Origin: an uncultured Verrucomicrobiota bacterium
GTDB lineage: Bacteria > Verrucomicrobiota > Verrucomicrobiia > Limisphaerales > JADLHS01
NCBI GenBank assembly: GCA_937894935.1
Contig: CALAYC010000332.1
Location: forward strand, 1-53,165
Length of the DNA stretch: 53,165 bases
Reading direction: 5' to 3'
The notes under the pieces are model-generated. The model was not told the DNA's origin, did no database searches, and saw nothing but the letters and a program-made list of their open reading frames with translations. Positions 9,132-18,122 of this stretch are shown piece after piece. Made by a program: the position numbers and the translations under genes. Numbering within the stretch: the first letter of the stretch is position 1; each line of letters begins with the position of its first letter.

Positions 9132-10922
9132 GTGGCGATGAGATCCAGGAGCACATGGGTTTGGCTGGCGATTGCGGTGGTGTTGTTTGCCATCGTTTTC
9201 GGAGTCGAAAAATTTTGGCGGAAACCACCGCCCGGTCTGGTGGCGTTGTTGCCGGAGTTTAAAGCGGATGCAGTGAAGGCGGTGCAGTTCGCACTCGCGG
9301 GCCAGCCGGAAATTCGCGTGGAACGCACCAACGATACCTGGCGCATGGTGAAGCCGATCAGCTATCCGGCACAAGCTGCGAGCGTTGATGCGCTGTTGCG
9401 CGCGCTCGAACGCCTCGCGCCGGCGAACACGATTTCAGCGTCGGAAGTTCGCGAACGCAAAGATCCGGATTCCGAATTCGGTTTCGACAAACGCACGACG
9501 CTGACGCTGCACACGGATGATTATTGGCGGCAATTGATTCTGGGGGCGCACACCGCGCCCGGCGATCAGATCTACGTGCAGGTGGTCGGTACGGAAGGCG
9601 TGTTCGTTGTGGACGCGCGGTTGTTGCAATTGTTGCCGGCTCAACCTGATGACTGGCGCGACACGGGGCTGGTCGATTTGCGGAATCTGTTTTTCGATCA
9701 CATCATCGTTTCCAACGCGGCGACGGTCTTGCATCTCGCTCAGGAAAACACGAATTCGCTGTGGCGCATTACGGCGCCGCTTTCAGCGCGGGCGGATAAT
9801 TTCCGGCTCGCGGAATTACTGCAACAACTTCATGCGACGCGCGTGGCGAGTTTTGTTACTGATGACCCGCGCGGTGATCTGGAAACGTTCGGATTGAACG
9901 CGCCGGAACTGGAAGTGAATCTGATTCACGGCACGAACAGCATCGCCGCAGTACAATTCGGTCGCAGCCCGACGAATGATTCAACGCTCGTTTACGCGCG
10001 GCGTGCGGATTCTCCCGCGGTGGTGACGGTGGAACGACGGATGATTGAGCCGTGGTTGGCGCCGCTGGAAAAGTTCCGCGATCCGTATCTGGTCACGCGC
10101 CAGCGCATGGTGGATGAAATCGAAGTGCGCGGGACGGAAAATTTCACGCTGCAACGCGTTTCCTCCAATGCATGGAAACTGGTGGATTCGCCGCTGCCGA
10201 TGGACCCGGGTTTCGTTGGACAATTTCTGCTCACATTCGTTGCTGCGCCGATTCTCGAATACAAGGATTCGATTACCGAAGCGGATTTGCCGAAGTACGG
10301 CCTGGCTGAACCGTCACGCCGGATTCGTTTGCGCGGTAAAGCCAGTGGAGGGAATACCAATTCTCTAATCGCGGAAATTCTCCTTGGCGACATGAAGGAA
10401 GGCGTCGCGTATGTGCGACGCACTGACGAGAATCCGATTTACGGCATCGGCACTGCCGATTTTGCGCGGCTTTCGGTCGCGCCGTGGCGATTACGGGATC
10501 GGCAGATCTGGCGTTTTGATGTGACCAACGTCGTGCGCGTCGTCACCCGTCAGGAAAATCGTGTGATTGATCTGCGACGCCTGGGCGAAAAATCCTGGAC
10601 CTTCGGCGGAAATTCGCAGGGCATTCTCAACGGCGCGGCGGTTGAGGAAGCGGTGCATCGCTTTGGCGAATTGGATGCGCTGGAATGGGTGGGCTGCGAC
10701 GCCAGCGTGGCGGAAAAGTTTGGTTTTAATCCGGCCTCTCTCATCGTCACGTTCGAACTGAAAGATGGCGCGAAATATCAGATCGAGTTCGGCGGCAAAT
10801 CGCCGGATGATTATCCGTATGCGATGGTGAAAATCGGCGAAGAACCGTGGTTTTTCGAGTTCCCGCTCGTGCCGTTTGAACTGCTGAAGTTTTACGTCCT
10901 GAACGCAGGCAGTTCGCAATGA
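9132..10922 (+). CDS. DUF4340 domain protein
   Basis: A 596-aa membrane-anchored protein with one helix near the N-terminus (WVWLAIAVVLFAIVFGV) and a long extracytoplasmic part. The repeated pattern of beta-rich segments (LRALERLAPANTI, FGFDKRTTLTLHTDDYWRQLILG, KYGLAEPSRRIRL) matches DUF4340, a domain repeatedly found just after GldG in Planctomycetota, Verrucomicrobiota and others. Start is GTG 9132 or ATG 9138. Only three bases separate it from the GldG-like gene. Molecular function unknown; it is probably a structural part of the same transporter complex. Confidence 0.85.
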   Translation: MAMRSRSTWVWLAIAVVLFAIVFGVEKFWRKPPPGLVALLPEFKADAVKAVQFALAGQPEIRVERTNDTWRMVKPISYPAQAASVDALLRALERLAPANTISASEVRERKDPDSEFGFDKRTTLTLHTDDYWRQLILGAHTAPGDQIYVQVVGTEGVFVVDARLLQLLPAQPDDWRDTGLVDLRNLFFDHIIVSNAATVLHLAQENTNSLWRITAPLSARADNFRLAELLQQLHATRVASFVTDDPRGDLETFGLNAPELEVNLIHGTNSIAAVQFGRSPTNDSTLVYARRADSPAVVTVERRMIEPWLAPLEKFRDPYLVTRQRMVDEIEVRGTENFTLQRVSSNAWKLVDSPLPMDPGFVGQFLLTFVAAPILEYKDSITEADLPKYGLAEPSRRIRLRGKASGGNTNSLIAEILLGDMKEGVAYVRRTDENPIYGIGTADFARLSVAPWRLRDRQIWRFDVTNVVRVVTRQENRVIDLRRLGEKSWTFGGNSQGILNGAAVEEAVHRFGELDALEWVGCDASVAEKFGFNPASLIVTFELKDGAKYQIEFGGKSPDDYPYAMVKIGEEPWFFEFPLVPFELLKFYVLNAGSSQ

Positions 10923-10923
10923 T

Positions 10924-13923
10924 ATGGCTACAGTTGCCAAGGGAAAGACTCGGTTCTGGCGCCGGTGTCGGATCGTCTTTCGGCGCACCCGGATGGTCGT
11001 CTGGGTCATCACGCTGCTGCTGCTTTCCATTCTGGTTTATCTCAATCTGATCGGTTTGCCGGATTTCGTAAAACATCCGTTGCTCGCCAAATTGAACGAA
11101 CGCGGATTGAATCTGAAGTTCACCACGCTGCGATTGCATTGGACGCGCGGATTCATCGCGGAAAACGTAGCGTTTGCGTCCAGCACCGAGGAAGAACACC
11201 CGGAACTTCCGCGGCTGACAGCGCGGGAAATGGAATTCAATCTGCGTTTGCGCTCGCTCATTCGCGGTCGCTTGCAGGTGGATGGACTGATTTTGCGAGA
11301 TGGCAAACTGGCGTGGACATTGACGGAGACGAATGCACCGAATCGCACGCTGACAATTGAGCGCATCGAATCCAGCCTGCGTTTGCTTCCGAATGACGAA
11401 TGGCTTCTGGAAGACCTGCGGGGACAATTTGGCGGCGCGAAATTTTATCTCAGTGGCAGTCTCGCGAATGCATCCGCGTTGAGTGATTGGCAGGCGCAAC
11501 CGTCGCGTCGGCTTGATCTGGAGGAAGCGCGGGAACAGTTGCGCGAAATCATGGACGTGATGGAACAGATTTCGTTTCAAACGCCGCCGGAAGTGCATCT
11601 GGACATCACGGGCGACGCCCGCGATCTGGCGTCGTTTACCGTGCGATTCACCGTTGGGGCCAAGGATGCGGATACCGCATGGGGTAAAGCGCATGATGTG
11701 TTGCTGACGGCGAACATGTTGCCGGTCGGGACAAATGCGTTGTCGCGCGTGGAGATCAGTCTGCAAGCGCTGGAATTGGAAACGCCGTGGGCGAGTACCA
11801 CGAATCTGGATATCGATGTGCGCCTCGAATCAACCGCACGACAGCCGGGTCTGGTGAATGCAACCGCGACGGTGCGGGCGGGATTGGTGATTGCGCCTGA
11901 TGTGATGCTCACGGGAATGCACGCGAAAGCATCGTGGACTCATGCGGTGACGAATCCCGTGCCGCGCGAAGGTCAGTTGGAAGTTCACGCGGATACAGTC
12001 ACAAGTTGGATGACACGCGCGCGCGATTGCGATTTCTCGGCTACGTGGTCCACCGTCACAAATCCGCTGCCTGCCGCCGCGACGTTAGGATTCTGGACCA
12101 ATCTGTTGCCGTATCAGGTGCAATGTGCAGCCCGAATCGCCATGTTGCGTTCGCTCGCGTTGCAGGCGGATAACCTTCGTTGCGAAGCCGAATGGGCGGC
12201 GCCGCGCTTGAGTTTTTCCAAATTTGAAACGGCGTTCTATCGCGGCCCGTTAACCGGCACCGGCGAACTCGACGTGGTTTCTCGCGTGGCAACAGTTTCC
12301 GCAGAATCACACATTGATCCGAAACGCTTCGCACCTTTGTTGCCTCGCCCGGTGCAGGAATGGTTGGATCATGTCACCTGGTCTGCCGCACCAGAATTGC
12401 GCGGCACGGCGACGATAGCGTTGCCGGAGTGGACCGCACCGCGTGAAGTCTGGGAAACGCATTCGCCGACGAACGTTCATTTAGCCGGTTATTTGGCGGT
12501 GACGAATGGAACGTTTCGCGGAATTCATTCGGAGGTGATTTCAACGCACTTCAGTTTCAGCAATTACGTCTGGCAAACACCGGATCTTACTATCACGCGC
12601 CCGGAAGGAAGTTTTCGTGCGGCGGCGCGGATGAATGAAGCGACCGGAGATTTTTATGCGCAGTTGCACAGCACGATTGATCCCGCGGCGATTGTTCCGC
12701 TGCTGGGGGCGGAGGTGCGACGGGGTTTTGACCTTTGCGAATTTGGACAGCCGCCGGTGGTCGAGGGCGAAATCTGGGGTCGCGGAGCAGACGTTGAAGC
12801 GCTCGGTTTTCAAGGTCACGTGGCGCTGACGAATTTTGTGTTTCGCGGTGAAGCGGTGGATGCCGCGATCAGCGGTGTGCGTTACACGAATCTCACTGTG
12901 GATTTTATCGAACCGCGGGCATGGCACGGGACGCAGCATGTTTCGGCGGTTGGCGTGGCGGCGGATTTCAACGCACATCGCGTTTACATCACGAACGCGA
13001 GCGGGATGTATGCGCCGAGTTCGATTGTGCACATGATTGGTCCAATGGTCGCGGAAGTGATGTCACATTATCATTTTGGCAAACCGCCGATGGCGCGCGC
13101 GCATGGGTATGTTTCCATGCGCGATCCGCATGACGCGAACATCGTTTTTGAAGGGGGCGGTGAAGATTTTGAATCGTTGCGATTTCGGATTCCGCGCTAC
13201 ACCGCGCGCATTATCTGGCAGAACAATCTGCTCTCGGTTACCAATCTGACGGGAGATTTTTACGGCGGCAGAGCGCAGGGCTGGGCGCATTTTGTTTTTG
13301 GAGAGGATGACAATGCGCAACTGCAGTTCGCGGTTTATATCACCAATGCGTCGTTGCCTGCATTAGTGGCGGATCTGACGCAACGGACCAATAATCTCGA
13401 TGGGCGGCTCAGCGGAAATCTTATTATCACCAATGGTATGACCGACGATTTCGACACGTGGAGCGGCTACGGTTATGCCAGTCTGCGCGATGGTCTGCTC
13501 TGGGAACTGCCGATTTTCGGGAAGCTCTCGGATGTGTTGGAAGTCGGAAACACGCGCTTTACGGAAGCGGTGGGAAATTACACCGTGGCGCAACGCACAT
13601 TATACTCGCCGGATCTCGAATTGCGCGCGGTTTCGATGCGATTGTTGTATCGCGGGACGGTGACGTTTGACGGCGACATCAGTGCGCGCGTGACGGCCGA
13701 GCTGTTGGGCAACACGCCGGTTTTCGGTCCGATGATTGCCACGATTCTTTCGCCGGTGGCGAAGGCTTTGGCTTTTCGGGTCAGCGGAACGGTGCAAGAT
13801 CCAAAATACGAACCGATCAACATTCCGAAATTTCTGCTCGCGCCGTTCAGTCCGTTGCAGACGTTGGAACAAATATTGTCGCCCGAGCCGCTCAAACCTC
13901 CGGCCCCGCCAGAAATAAAATAA
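10924..13923 (+). CDS. AsmA-like envelope protein
   Basis: A 999-aa protein with a basic N-terminus, one membrane helix (about residues 20-43) and a long beta-rich body with many Asn/Thr repeats. The C-terminal 170 residues (LSGNLIITNG, GYGYASLRDGLLW, YSPDLELRAVSMRLLYRG, FRVSGTVQDP) resemble the C-terminal domain of AsmA/TamB/YhdP proteins, which form lipid-transporting bridges between the membranes. Starting one base after the DUF4340 gene, it is the last gene of the operon. A joint role in lipid or envelope-component transport is plausible but unproven. Confidence 0.78.
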   Translation: MATVAKGKTRFWRRCRIVFRRTRMVVWVITLLLLSILVYLNLIGLPDFVKHPLLAKLNERGLNLKFTTLRLHWTRGFIAENVAFASSTEEEHPELPRLTAREMEFNLRLRSLIRGRLQVDGLILRDGKLAWTLTETNAPNRTLTIERIESSLRLLPNDEWLLEDLRGQFGGAKFYLSGSLANASALSDWQAQPSRRLDLEEAREQLREIMDVMEQISFQTPPEVHLDITGDARDLASFTVRFTVGAKDADTAWGKAHDVLLTANMLPVGTNALSRVEISLQALELETPWASTTNLDIDVRLESTARQPGLVNATATVRAGLVIAPDVMLTGMHAKASWTHAVTNPVPREGQLEVHADTVTSWMTRARDCDFSATWSTVTNPLPAAATLGFWTNLLPYQVQCAARIAMLRSLALQADNLRCEAEWAAPRLSFSKFETAFYRGPLTGTGELDVVSRVATVSAESHIDPKRFAPLLPRPVQEWLDHVTWSAAPELRGTATIALPEWTAPREVWETHSPTNVHLAGYLAVTNGTFRGIHSEVISTHFSFSNYVWQTPDLTITRPEGSFRAAARMNEATGDFYAQLHSTIDPAAIVPLLGAEVRRGFDLCEFGQPPVVEGEIWGRGADVEALGFQGHVALTNFVFRGEAVDAAISGVRYTNLTVDFIEPRAWHGTQHVSAVGVAADFNAHRVYITNASGMYAPSSIVHMIGPMVAEVMSHYHFGKPPMARAHGYVSMRDPHDANIVFEGGGEDFESLRFRIPRYTARIIWQNNLLSVTNLTGDFYGGRAQGWAHFVFGEDDNAQLQFAVYITNASLPALVADLTQRTNNLDGRLSGNLIITNGMTDDFDTWSGYGYASLRDGLLWELPIFGKLSDVLEVGNTRFTEAVGNYTVAQRTLYSPDLELRAVSMRLLYRGTVTFDGDISARVTAELLGNTPVFGPMIATILSPVAKALAFRVSGTVQDPKYEPINIPKFLLAPFSPLQTLEQILSPEPLKPPAPPEIK

Positions 13924-13945
13924 GGCGGACCTTGTGGTCCGCCTT
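13922..13945 (-). terminator. Terminator between the AsmA-like gene and recA
   Basis: A perfect 10-bp stem (13922-13931 with 13936-13945, loop TTGT) is followed on the reverse strand by the T-rich tract TTATTTTATTTC, so it serves recA best. Its left arm overlaps the stop codon of the AsmA-like gene, and it may also slow forward transcription. Confidence 0.82.
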
Positions 13946-13962
13946 GGGATTAAATCCGTCCG

Positions 13963-15063
13963 TTATTTGTCCTTCTCCGCTTTGTCGTTTTTGTCGGATT
14001 TAGCTGGAGCAGGTTCGGGATTTTTCTTCGCGAGAATGGCGTCCACGATTTTCTTCGCAAGATCGGGTTTTTCAACCAAAGCCCGTTTGGCGGCATCTTT
14101 GCCCTGCCCGATGAGTTCGCCGTTGAATTGCAGCCACGCGCCTTTCTTGTCCACCGCGCCGGTCTCGACGCCCATGTCGAGAATGCTCCCTTCTTTATCA
14201 ATGCCGTGATTGTAAATGATGTCGAACTCCGCTTCGGTGAATGGCGGGGCGACTTTATTTTTCACGATCTTCACTTTGACGTGATTCCCAATCGCGTTGC
14301 CGGAGCTGTCTTTGAGCGTGTCTTTGCGGCGAATATCAATGCGCACGCTGGCGTAGAATTTCAGCGCTTTGCCGCCGGGCGTGGTTTCGGGGTTGCCGAA
14401 CATGACGCCGACTTTCTCACGCAATTGGTTCGTGAAAATGCACGTGGTTTTGGATTTGTTGAGAATGGCGGTGAGTTTGCGCAACGCCTGCGACATCAAG
14501 CGCGCCTGCATACCCATCGTCGCCATGCCCATCTCGCCTTCCAACTCGGCTTTCGGCACGAGTGCGGCAACGGAGTCCACAACGATGACGTCGAGCGCAT
14601 TGGAGCGTGCCAGCGTTTCGCAAATGGTAAGCGCTTCTTCGCCGGAATCCGGTTGCGACACCAGCAACTCGTCGAGATTAACGCCGAGTTTTTTGGCGTA
14701 AGCCGGATCCAGCGCGTGTTCGGCATCAATGAACGCTGCCAGCCCGCCGCTTTTCTGAGCGTTCGCGATGACGTGCAACATCAGCGTCGTTTTGCCGGAG
14801 GATTCCGGACCGAAAATTTCCACCACGCGACCGCGCGGAACCCCGCCAACGCCAAGCGCGAGGTCCACAGCTAAAGCTCCGGTGGGAATGACTTCAATTT
14901 TCTTCAACGCATGCGCGTCGCCGAGCCGCATGATGGCGCCGTCGCCGTAGCTTTTAGTGATGGTGGAAATGGCGGCATCCAACTCGCGTTGGCGCGCGGC
15001 GGAGATTTTCGCCGCGTCGTTTTTCGATTCGACAGGGACTTTTTCGGTGGCTTTCGGTGGCAT
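13963..15063 (-). CDS. recA: Recombinase RecA
   Basis: A 366-aa RecA that polymerises on single-stranded DNA for homologous recombination and SOS signalling. Walker A GPESSGKT is at 85-92; the DNA-binding loops (GEMGMATMGMQARLMSQALRKL and the NPETTPGGKALKFYASVRI region) and the ATPase glutamate region are intact. The tail is Lys/Asp/Pro-rich. Start ATG 15063 sits behind GGGAG. Immediately upstream I found no GAAC-N4-GTTC or CTG-N10-CAG type LexA box, so SOS control is not evident from the sequence. Confidence 0.98.
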   Translation of the reverse strand: MPPKATEKVPVESKNDAAKISAARQRELDAAISTITKSYGDGAIMRLGDAHALKKIEVIPTGALAVDLALGVGGVPRGRVVEIFGPESSGKTTLMLHVIANAQKSGGLAAFIDAEHALDPAYAKKLGVNLDELLVSQPDSGEEALTICETLARSNALDVIVVDSVAALVPKAELEGEMGMATMGMQARLMSQALRKLTAILNKSKTTCIFTNQLREKVGVMFGNPETTPGGKALKFYASVRIDIRRKDTLKDSSGNAIGNHVKVKIVKNKVAPPFTEAEFDIIYNHGIDKEGSILDMGVETGAVDKKGAWLQFNGELIGQGKDAAKRALVEKPDLAKKIVDAILAKKNPEPAPAKSDKNDKAEKDK

Positions 15064-15260
15064 AACGATCTCCCGGGGTAAATGGTTTTCGGCCGGTTAA
15101 AATTTCGGGCGCGACGGTACCGAATGACATTTGCGGAGTCAACGCCACGAACAGAACTGACCGAAAACTTTGCGTGGACGCGCAGATTTTCGGCTTCGCG
15201 CGTGGCGTTATCGCTTTCAGTTTTGAACCAATCTGGAGATTGGCGTTCCCTCGGCGCTGG

Positions 15261-16178
15261 CTATTTCGTCATCGCAGGGCGCGGCCGAGGTTTATGAAAA
15301 GCGAAGATATCGGTCTGATGACGTAAGCCGGCTTTGCTGAAGCGGAAACCGTTGCCATTCGATACCAAATCCTGCAACGGGTCTGCGGGGGTGCCGGTGA
15401 TGATTTCCTCCGTCAATTCCGCCACGCTGCGCAATACGCGAGTCGGTTGATAAACATAGTCGGCAATATCTTCAAATTTCGTTGAGCCGCTCAACACGAG
15501 ATAGGATTGCAAACCGGCTTCGAATGCGCCGCGGATATCGGTTTCCATCGTGTCGCCAATCATCACAACCTGTTGCGGCGTGCCGAGTGTGAGGTCTGCG
15601 AGTTTGCGACGCGCGCGATGAAACATGTAGCCATTCGGTTTGCCGAGGTAGTAGGCAGGACGACCGCTGCTCGCTTCGAGGAACGCGGCGGTTGCGCCAG
15701 CGCCCGGGCGAGTTTTGTTGCTGGAGACCGGACACCAATTGTCGGGATTTGTCGCGAGCAGGCGGGCGCCTTTTTCGATGCATTCATGCGCTTTAGTTAA
15801 GCGATCCATCGTGGTTGTGCCTTCGCCTACAACGACGTAGCGAGGTTGGATTGAATCGCTCGCAATTTTTCGTTCATGCAACGCGGCGAGCAATCCACCT
15901 TCACCAATGACAAACACGGTGCAACCCGGATCTGTTTCACTGAGAAAATCCGCAGTGTTCATCGCCGACGTATAGAAATGGCGGGAAGACAAGCCGGTGA
16001 TACCAAGATGTCGGAGTCGCACCGCGAGGTCTTCGGGAGTGGGCGCGGAGTTATTAGTGAGAAAGAGAAACGGTGCGCCTTTCGCAATCAGCGCTTGAAT
16101 GAAGTCGGTGACGCCGGGGATCAACTGATTTTCCCGGTAAATCACGCCGTCCATATCAATCAGATATCCTGTTTTCAT
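15261..16178 (-). CDS. HAD-IIA family phosphatase (NagD/phosphoglycolate phosphatase-like)
   Basis: A 305-aa haloacid dehalogenase-type hydrolase. The nucleophile motif DMDGVIY is near residue 8, motif II is FLFLTNNSA, a cap region follows, and the acidic motif GDTMETDIRGA lies late, all typical of subfamily IIA (NagD, pyridoxal phosphatase, 4-nitrophenylphosphatase-like). A tail of about 45 residues extends past the core. It probably dephosphorylates a small sugar phosphate or nucleotide; the exact substrate cannot be read from sequence. Confidence 0.9.
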   Translation of the reverse strand: MKTGYLIDMDGVIYRENQLIPGVTDFIQALIAKGAPFLFLTNNSAPTPEDLAVRLRHLGITGLSSRHFYTSAMNTADFLSETDPGCTVFVIGEGGLLAALHERKIASDSIQPRYVVVGEGTTTMDRLTKAHECIEKGARLLATNPDNWCPVSSNKTRPGAGATAAFLEASSGRPAYYLGKPNGYMFHRARRKLADLTLGTPQQVVMIGDTMETDIRGAFEAGLQSYLVLSGSTKFEDIADYVYQPTRVLRSVAELTEEIITGTPADPLQDLVSNGNGFRFSKAGLRHQTDIFAFHKPRPRPAMTK

Positions 16179-16469
16179 TTTAGATTGTGACCATCCTTAA
16201 CTACCCAAGGCGATTCGCTCGCGTGTGCTTGGGGGATTGCAGCCGGGATTTGGCTACAAATTGGTTTTAGCACGACGACTGCCAGTGCGGTTGTTAGCGT
16301 AAGTTGCTGATTTTAAGCAAATTTAAGGAATTGGCCACGCCTGTGACGGGAGCGAATCCAACATTGTGTTTAAAAAAGAACAACGCAGCGGTGGCGTTGT
16401 GAATAACTTCCCAATAAGTCGTCCTCAAATTCAACCCTGCCGGTGTTGCTCCTGCTTAAACAGGGGTAT
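16179..16469. other. Divergent intergenic region without recognised genes
   Basis: These 291 bases separate the HAD gene (leftward) from the unknown gene at 16470 (rightward). I see AT-rich stretches that could hold promoters, but no convincing -35/-10 pair, tRNA cloverleaf or riboswitch. Confidence 0.5.
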
Positions 16470-17141
16470 ATGTACGACGAATCGACGTTCCTCACCCCTC
16501 GGACTTTTGAAGTTTTGCTCGACGGCGCGCCGGTGCAGCTTCCTGAAACCCGCCGATCTCTTCCAGCGATACGGACTTACCTCGAGACTATCGCATTGGA
16601 GAACGAACGGGTGCTCTGTCAGTTCAAGGTGAACGGTCGGTCGGCGAACGCGGCAAATATTTCCCAGTCGGAAACTGACCAGGAAAAAAGTTCCCCTACC
16701 CTCATCGAAGCGCAGACGGTTGGCTTGGCGGAAATGCCATTGCGAATGTTGGAAACGGCGCTGAACGAAACTCGGGCGGCTCGTGCGGTGACGGAAGCGG
16801 CGGTGACGCAGGTTTTGATTAACGACGCCCCGATGGCGCGCGAACTGTGGTGGGAGCTGGCGCGCAAGATGAAAGAGCCATTGCTGACATTAAGTCTTTT
16901 GCCGGAAAGCATTTATCAAAGCCCTGCCGGGGCGGCTTCTTTGATGCAGGTGCGTAAATGGCAGTTGCAGCAATTGGCTGTCATCATGAAGGAAGTGGAC
17001 GAAGCTGCTTGGCAGTCTGAGACTTCCGCGTTGTCGAATGCGTTGGAAAATCGCGCGTTGCCTTGGCTGGATAAGTTGCACGACATGATTTTGTTATGGC
17101 GCGAAACGGTTCTGGCCGGATTGCGCGCCAAGGCGAATTAA
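16470..17141 (+). CDS. Uncharacterised protein
   Basis: A 223-aa soluble protein that I do not recognise. The ATG at 16470 sits three bases after AGGGG; an in-frame GTG at 16443 is the alternative. The first 60 residues look like alternating strands and helix (FLTPRTFEVLLDGAPVQLP, VLCQFKVNG). The remainder is mostly helical (EMPLRMLETALNETRAARAVTEAAV, LRTWQ-like segments around KWQLQQLAVIMKEVDEAAW). No Cys, signal peptide or membrane helix is seen. It converges with rpiB and stands alone. Confidence 0.65.
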   Translation: MYDESTFLTPRTFEVLLDGAPVQLPETRRSLPAIRTYLETIALENERVLCQFKVNGRSANAANISQSETDQEKSSPTLIEAQTVGLAEMPLRMLETALNETRAARAVTEAAVTQVLINDAPMARELWWELARKMKEPLLTLSLLPESIYQSPAGAASLMQVRKWQLQQLAVIMKEVDEAAWQSETSALSNALENRALPWLDKLHDMILLWRETVLAGLRAKAN

Positions 17142-17210
17142 GTTTCGAGCGAAGCGGAGTCTTGGTCGTTTGTTAAGCTGCCGAAGAAATGCTGAACGCA
17201 TCAGTTCGGA

Positions 17211-17642
17211 TTAAATCATTTCGATAGCTGCGACGCGGGCGGCGTGACGTCCCCCGCTGAATTCCGTTCTCAGCCAAATGCGTACGATTTCCAGTGCAAG
17301 GTCCGCGGAAATCGTCCGCTCGCCGATCGCTAAGACATTGGCGTCATTGTGTTCGCGGGCCCAACGCGCCGTTTCCAGACTCCAACAGAGCGAACAGCGA
17401 ATTCCCCGAACTTTATTTGCCACAATAGCTTCGCCATTCCCGGAACCACCGAGAACAATCGCGCGGTCGTATTCACCACGCGCAACTGCTTCCGCTGCAG
17501 GCCGAATGAAGGCCGGATAATCGACTGGCTCAGTGCTGTGCGTGCCGAAATCGTGGACCTCGTGCTTCAGTTCGATGAGAAGCGATTTGATTTTTTCTTT
17601 GTAAGTGAAACCGGCGTGATCGGAGGCGAGGGCGATTTTCAT
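17211..17642 (-). CDS. rpiB: Ribose-5-phosphate isomerase B / LacAB family
   Basis: A 143-aa isomerase interconverting ribose 5-phosphate and ribulose 5-phosphate in the pentose phosphate pathway. The DHAGF start, DFGTHSTEPVDYP and the GGSGNGEAIVANKV loop identify the family. The loop has Glu71 where E. coli RpiB has its catalytic Cys; this is the Glu-type active site known from Mycobacterium tuberculosis RpiB, and LCWSLETARWAREHN also fits that subgroup. No other pentose pathway gene is adjacent. Confidence 0.93.
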   Translation of the reverse strand: MKIALASDHAGFTYKEKIKSLLIELKHEVHDFGTHSTEPVDYPAFIRPAAEAVARGEYDRAIVLGGSGNGEAIVANKVRGIRCSLCWSLETARWAREHNDANVLAIGERTISADLALEIVRIWLRTEFSGGRHAARVAAIEMI

Positions 17643-17801
17643 AGTGACGTAAATTGGCTAAGTTCGTTGGCTGGTGCGACGGGAAAATTTGTTGTGGAAA
17701 CGTGCGTTCCGATACCGATAGCGCTGCAAGTAGTTAAATCAACCGGGTTAACTGAACAAAAACATTGCCTCTGCGCGTGCGCTTTGGCTTCATTTAGCGT
17801 C

Positions 17802-18116
17802 ATGGCACAAGCCGCCGGGAAGCCGGGAGCATCACCCCATGAGCGTTGTCGGATGCAGATTTTTTACTCTGGCCGCGTGCAAGGGGTCGGATTCCGATAT
17901 ACAGTTCGCACAGTTGCGACCGGGTTTGACGTGGTGGGGATGGTGCGCAACCTGACCGATGGCCGGGTGGAGTTGATTGCCGAAGGGGAACGGGCGGAAC
18001 TGGAGGCGTTTCGGGTGGCGATTCCTGATGCCGGATTGGCAGCGAACATACGGAATGAAGAAGCCATTTGGGGCCAACCCCAGGGCCACTTCAAGGGATT
18101 TACGATTGAGCGATAA
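17802..18116 (+). CDS. acyP: Acylphosphatase
   Basis: A 104-aa small enzyme hydrolysing acyl phosphates such as acetyl phosphate. The catalytic core YSGRVQGVGFRYTVR supplies the phosphate-binding loop and catalytic Arg, and VRNLTDGRVELIAEG supplies the catalytic Asn. ATG 17802 gives a 17-residue leader; ATG 17853 (MQIFYSGRV) would give the minimal domain. Neither has a clear ribosome site. It ends six bases before the phosphoesterase gene, suggesting one transcript. Confidence 0.92.
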   Translation: MAQAAGKPGASPHERCRMQIFYSGRVQGVGFRYTVRTVATGFDVVGMVRNLTDGRVELIAEGERAELEAFRVAIPDAGLAANIRNEEAIWGQPQGHFKGFTIER

Positions 18117-18122
18117 ATTGAG

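Noticed and set aside
15064..15260. LexA-type SOS box upstream of recA
   Set aside because: GAACAGAACTGACC looked suggestive but has no symmetric partner half.
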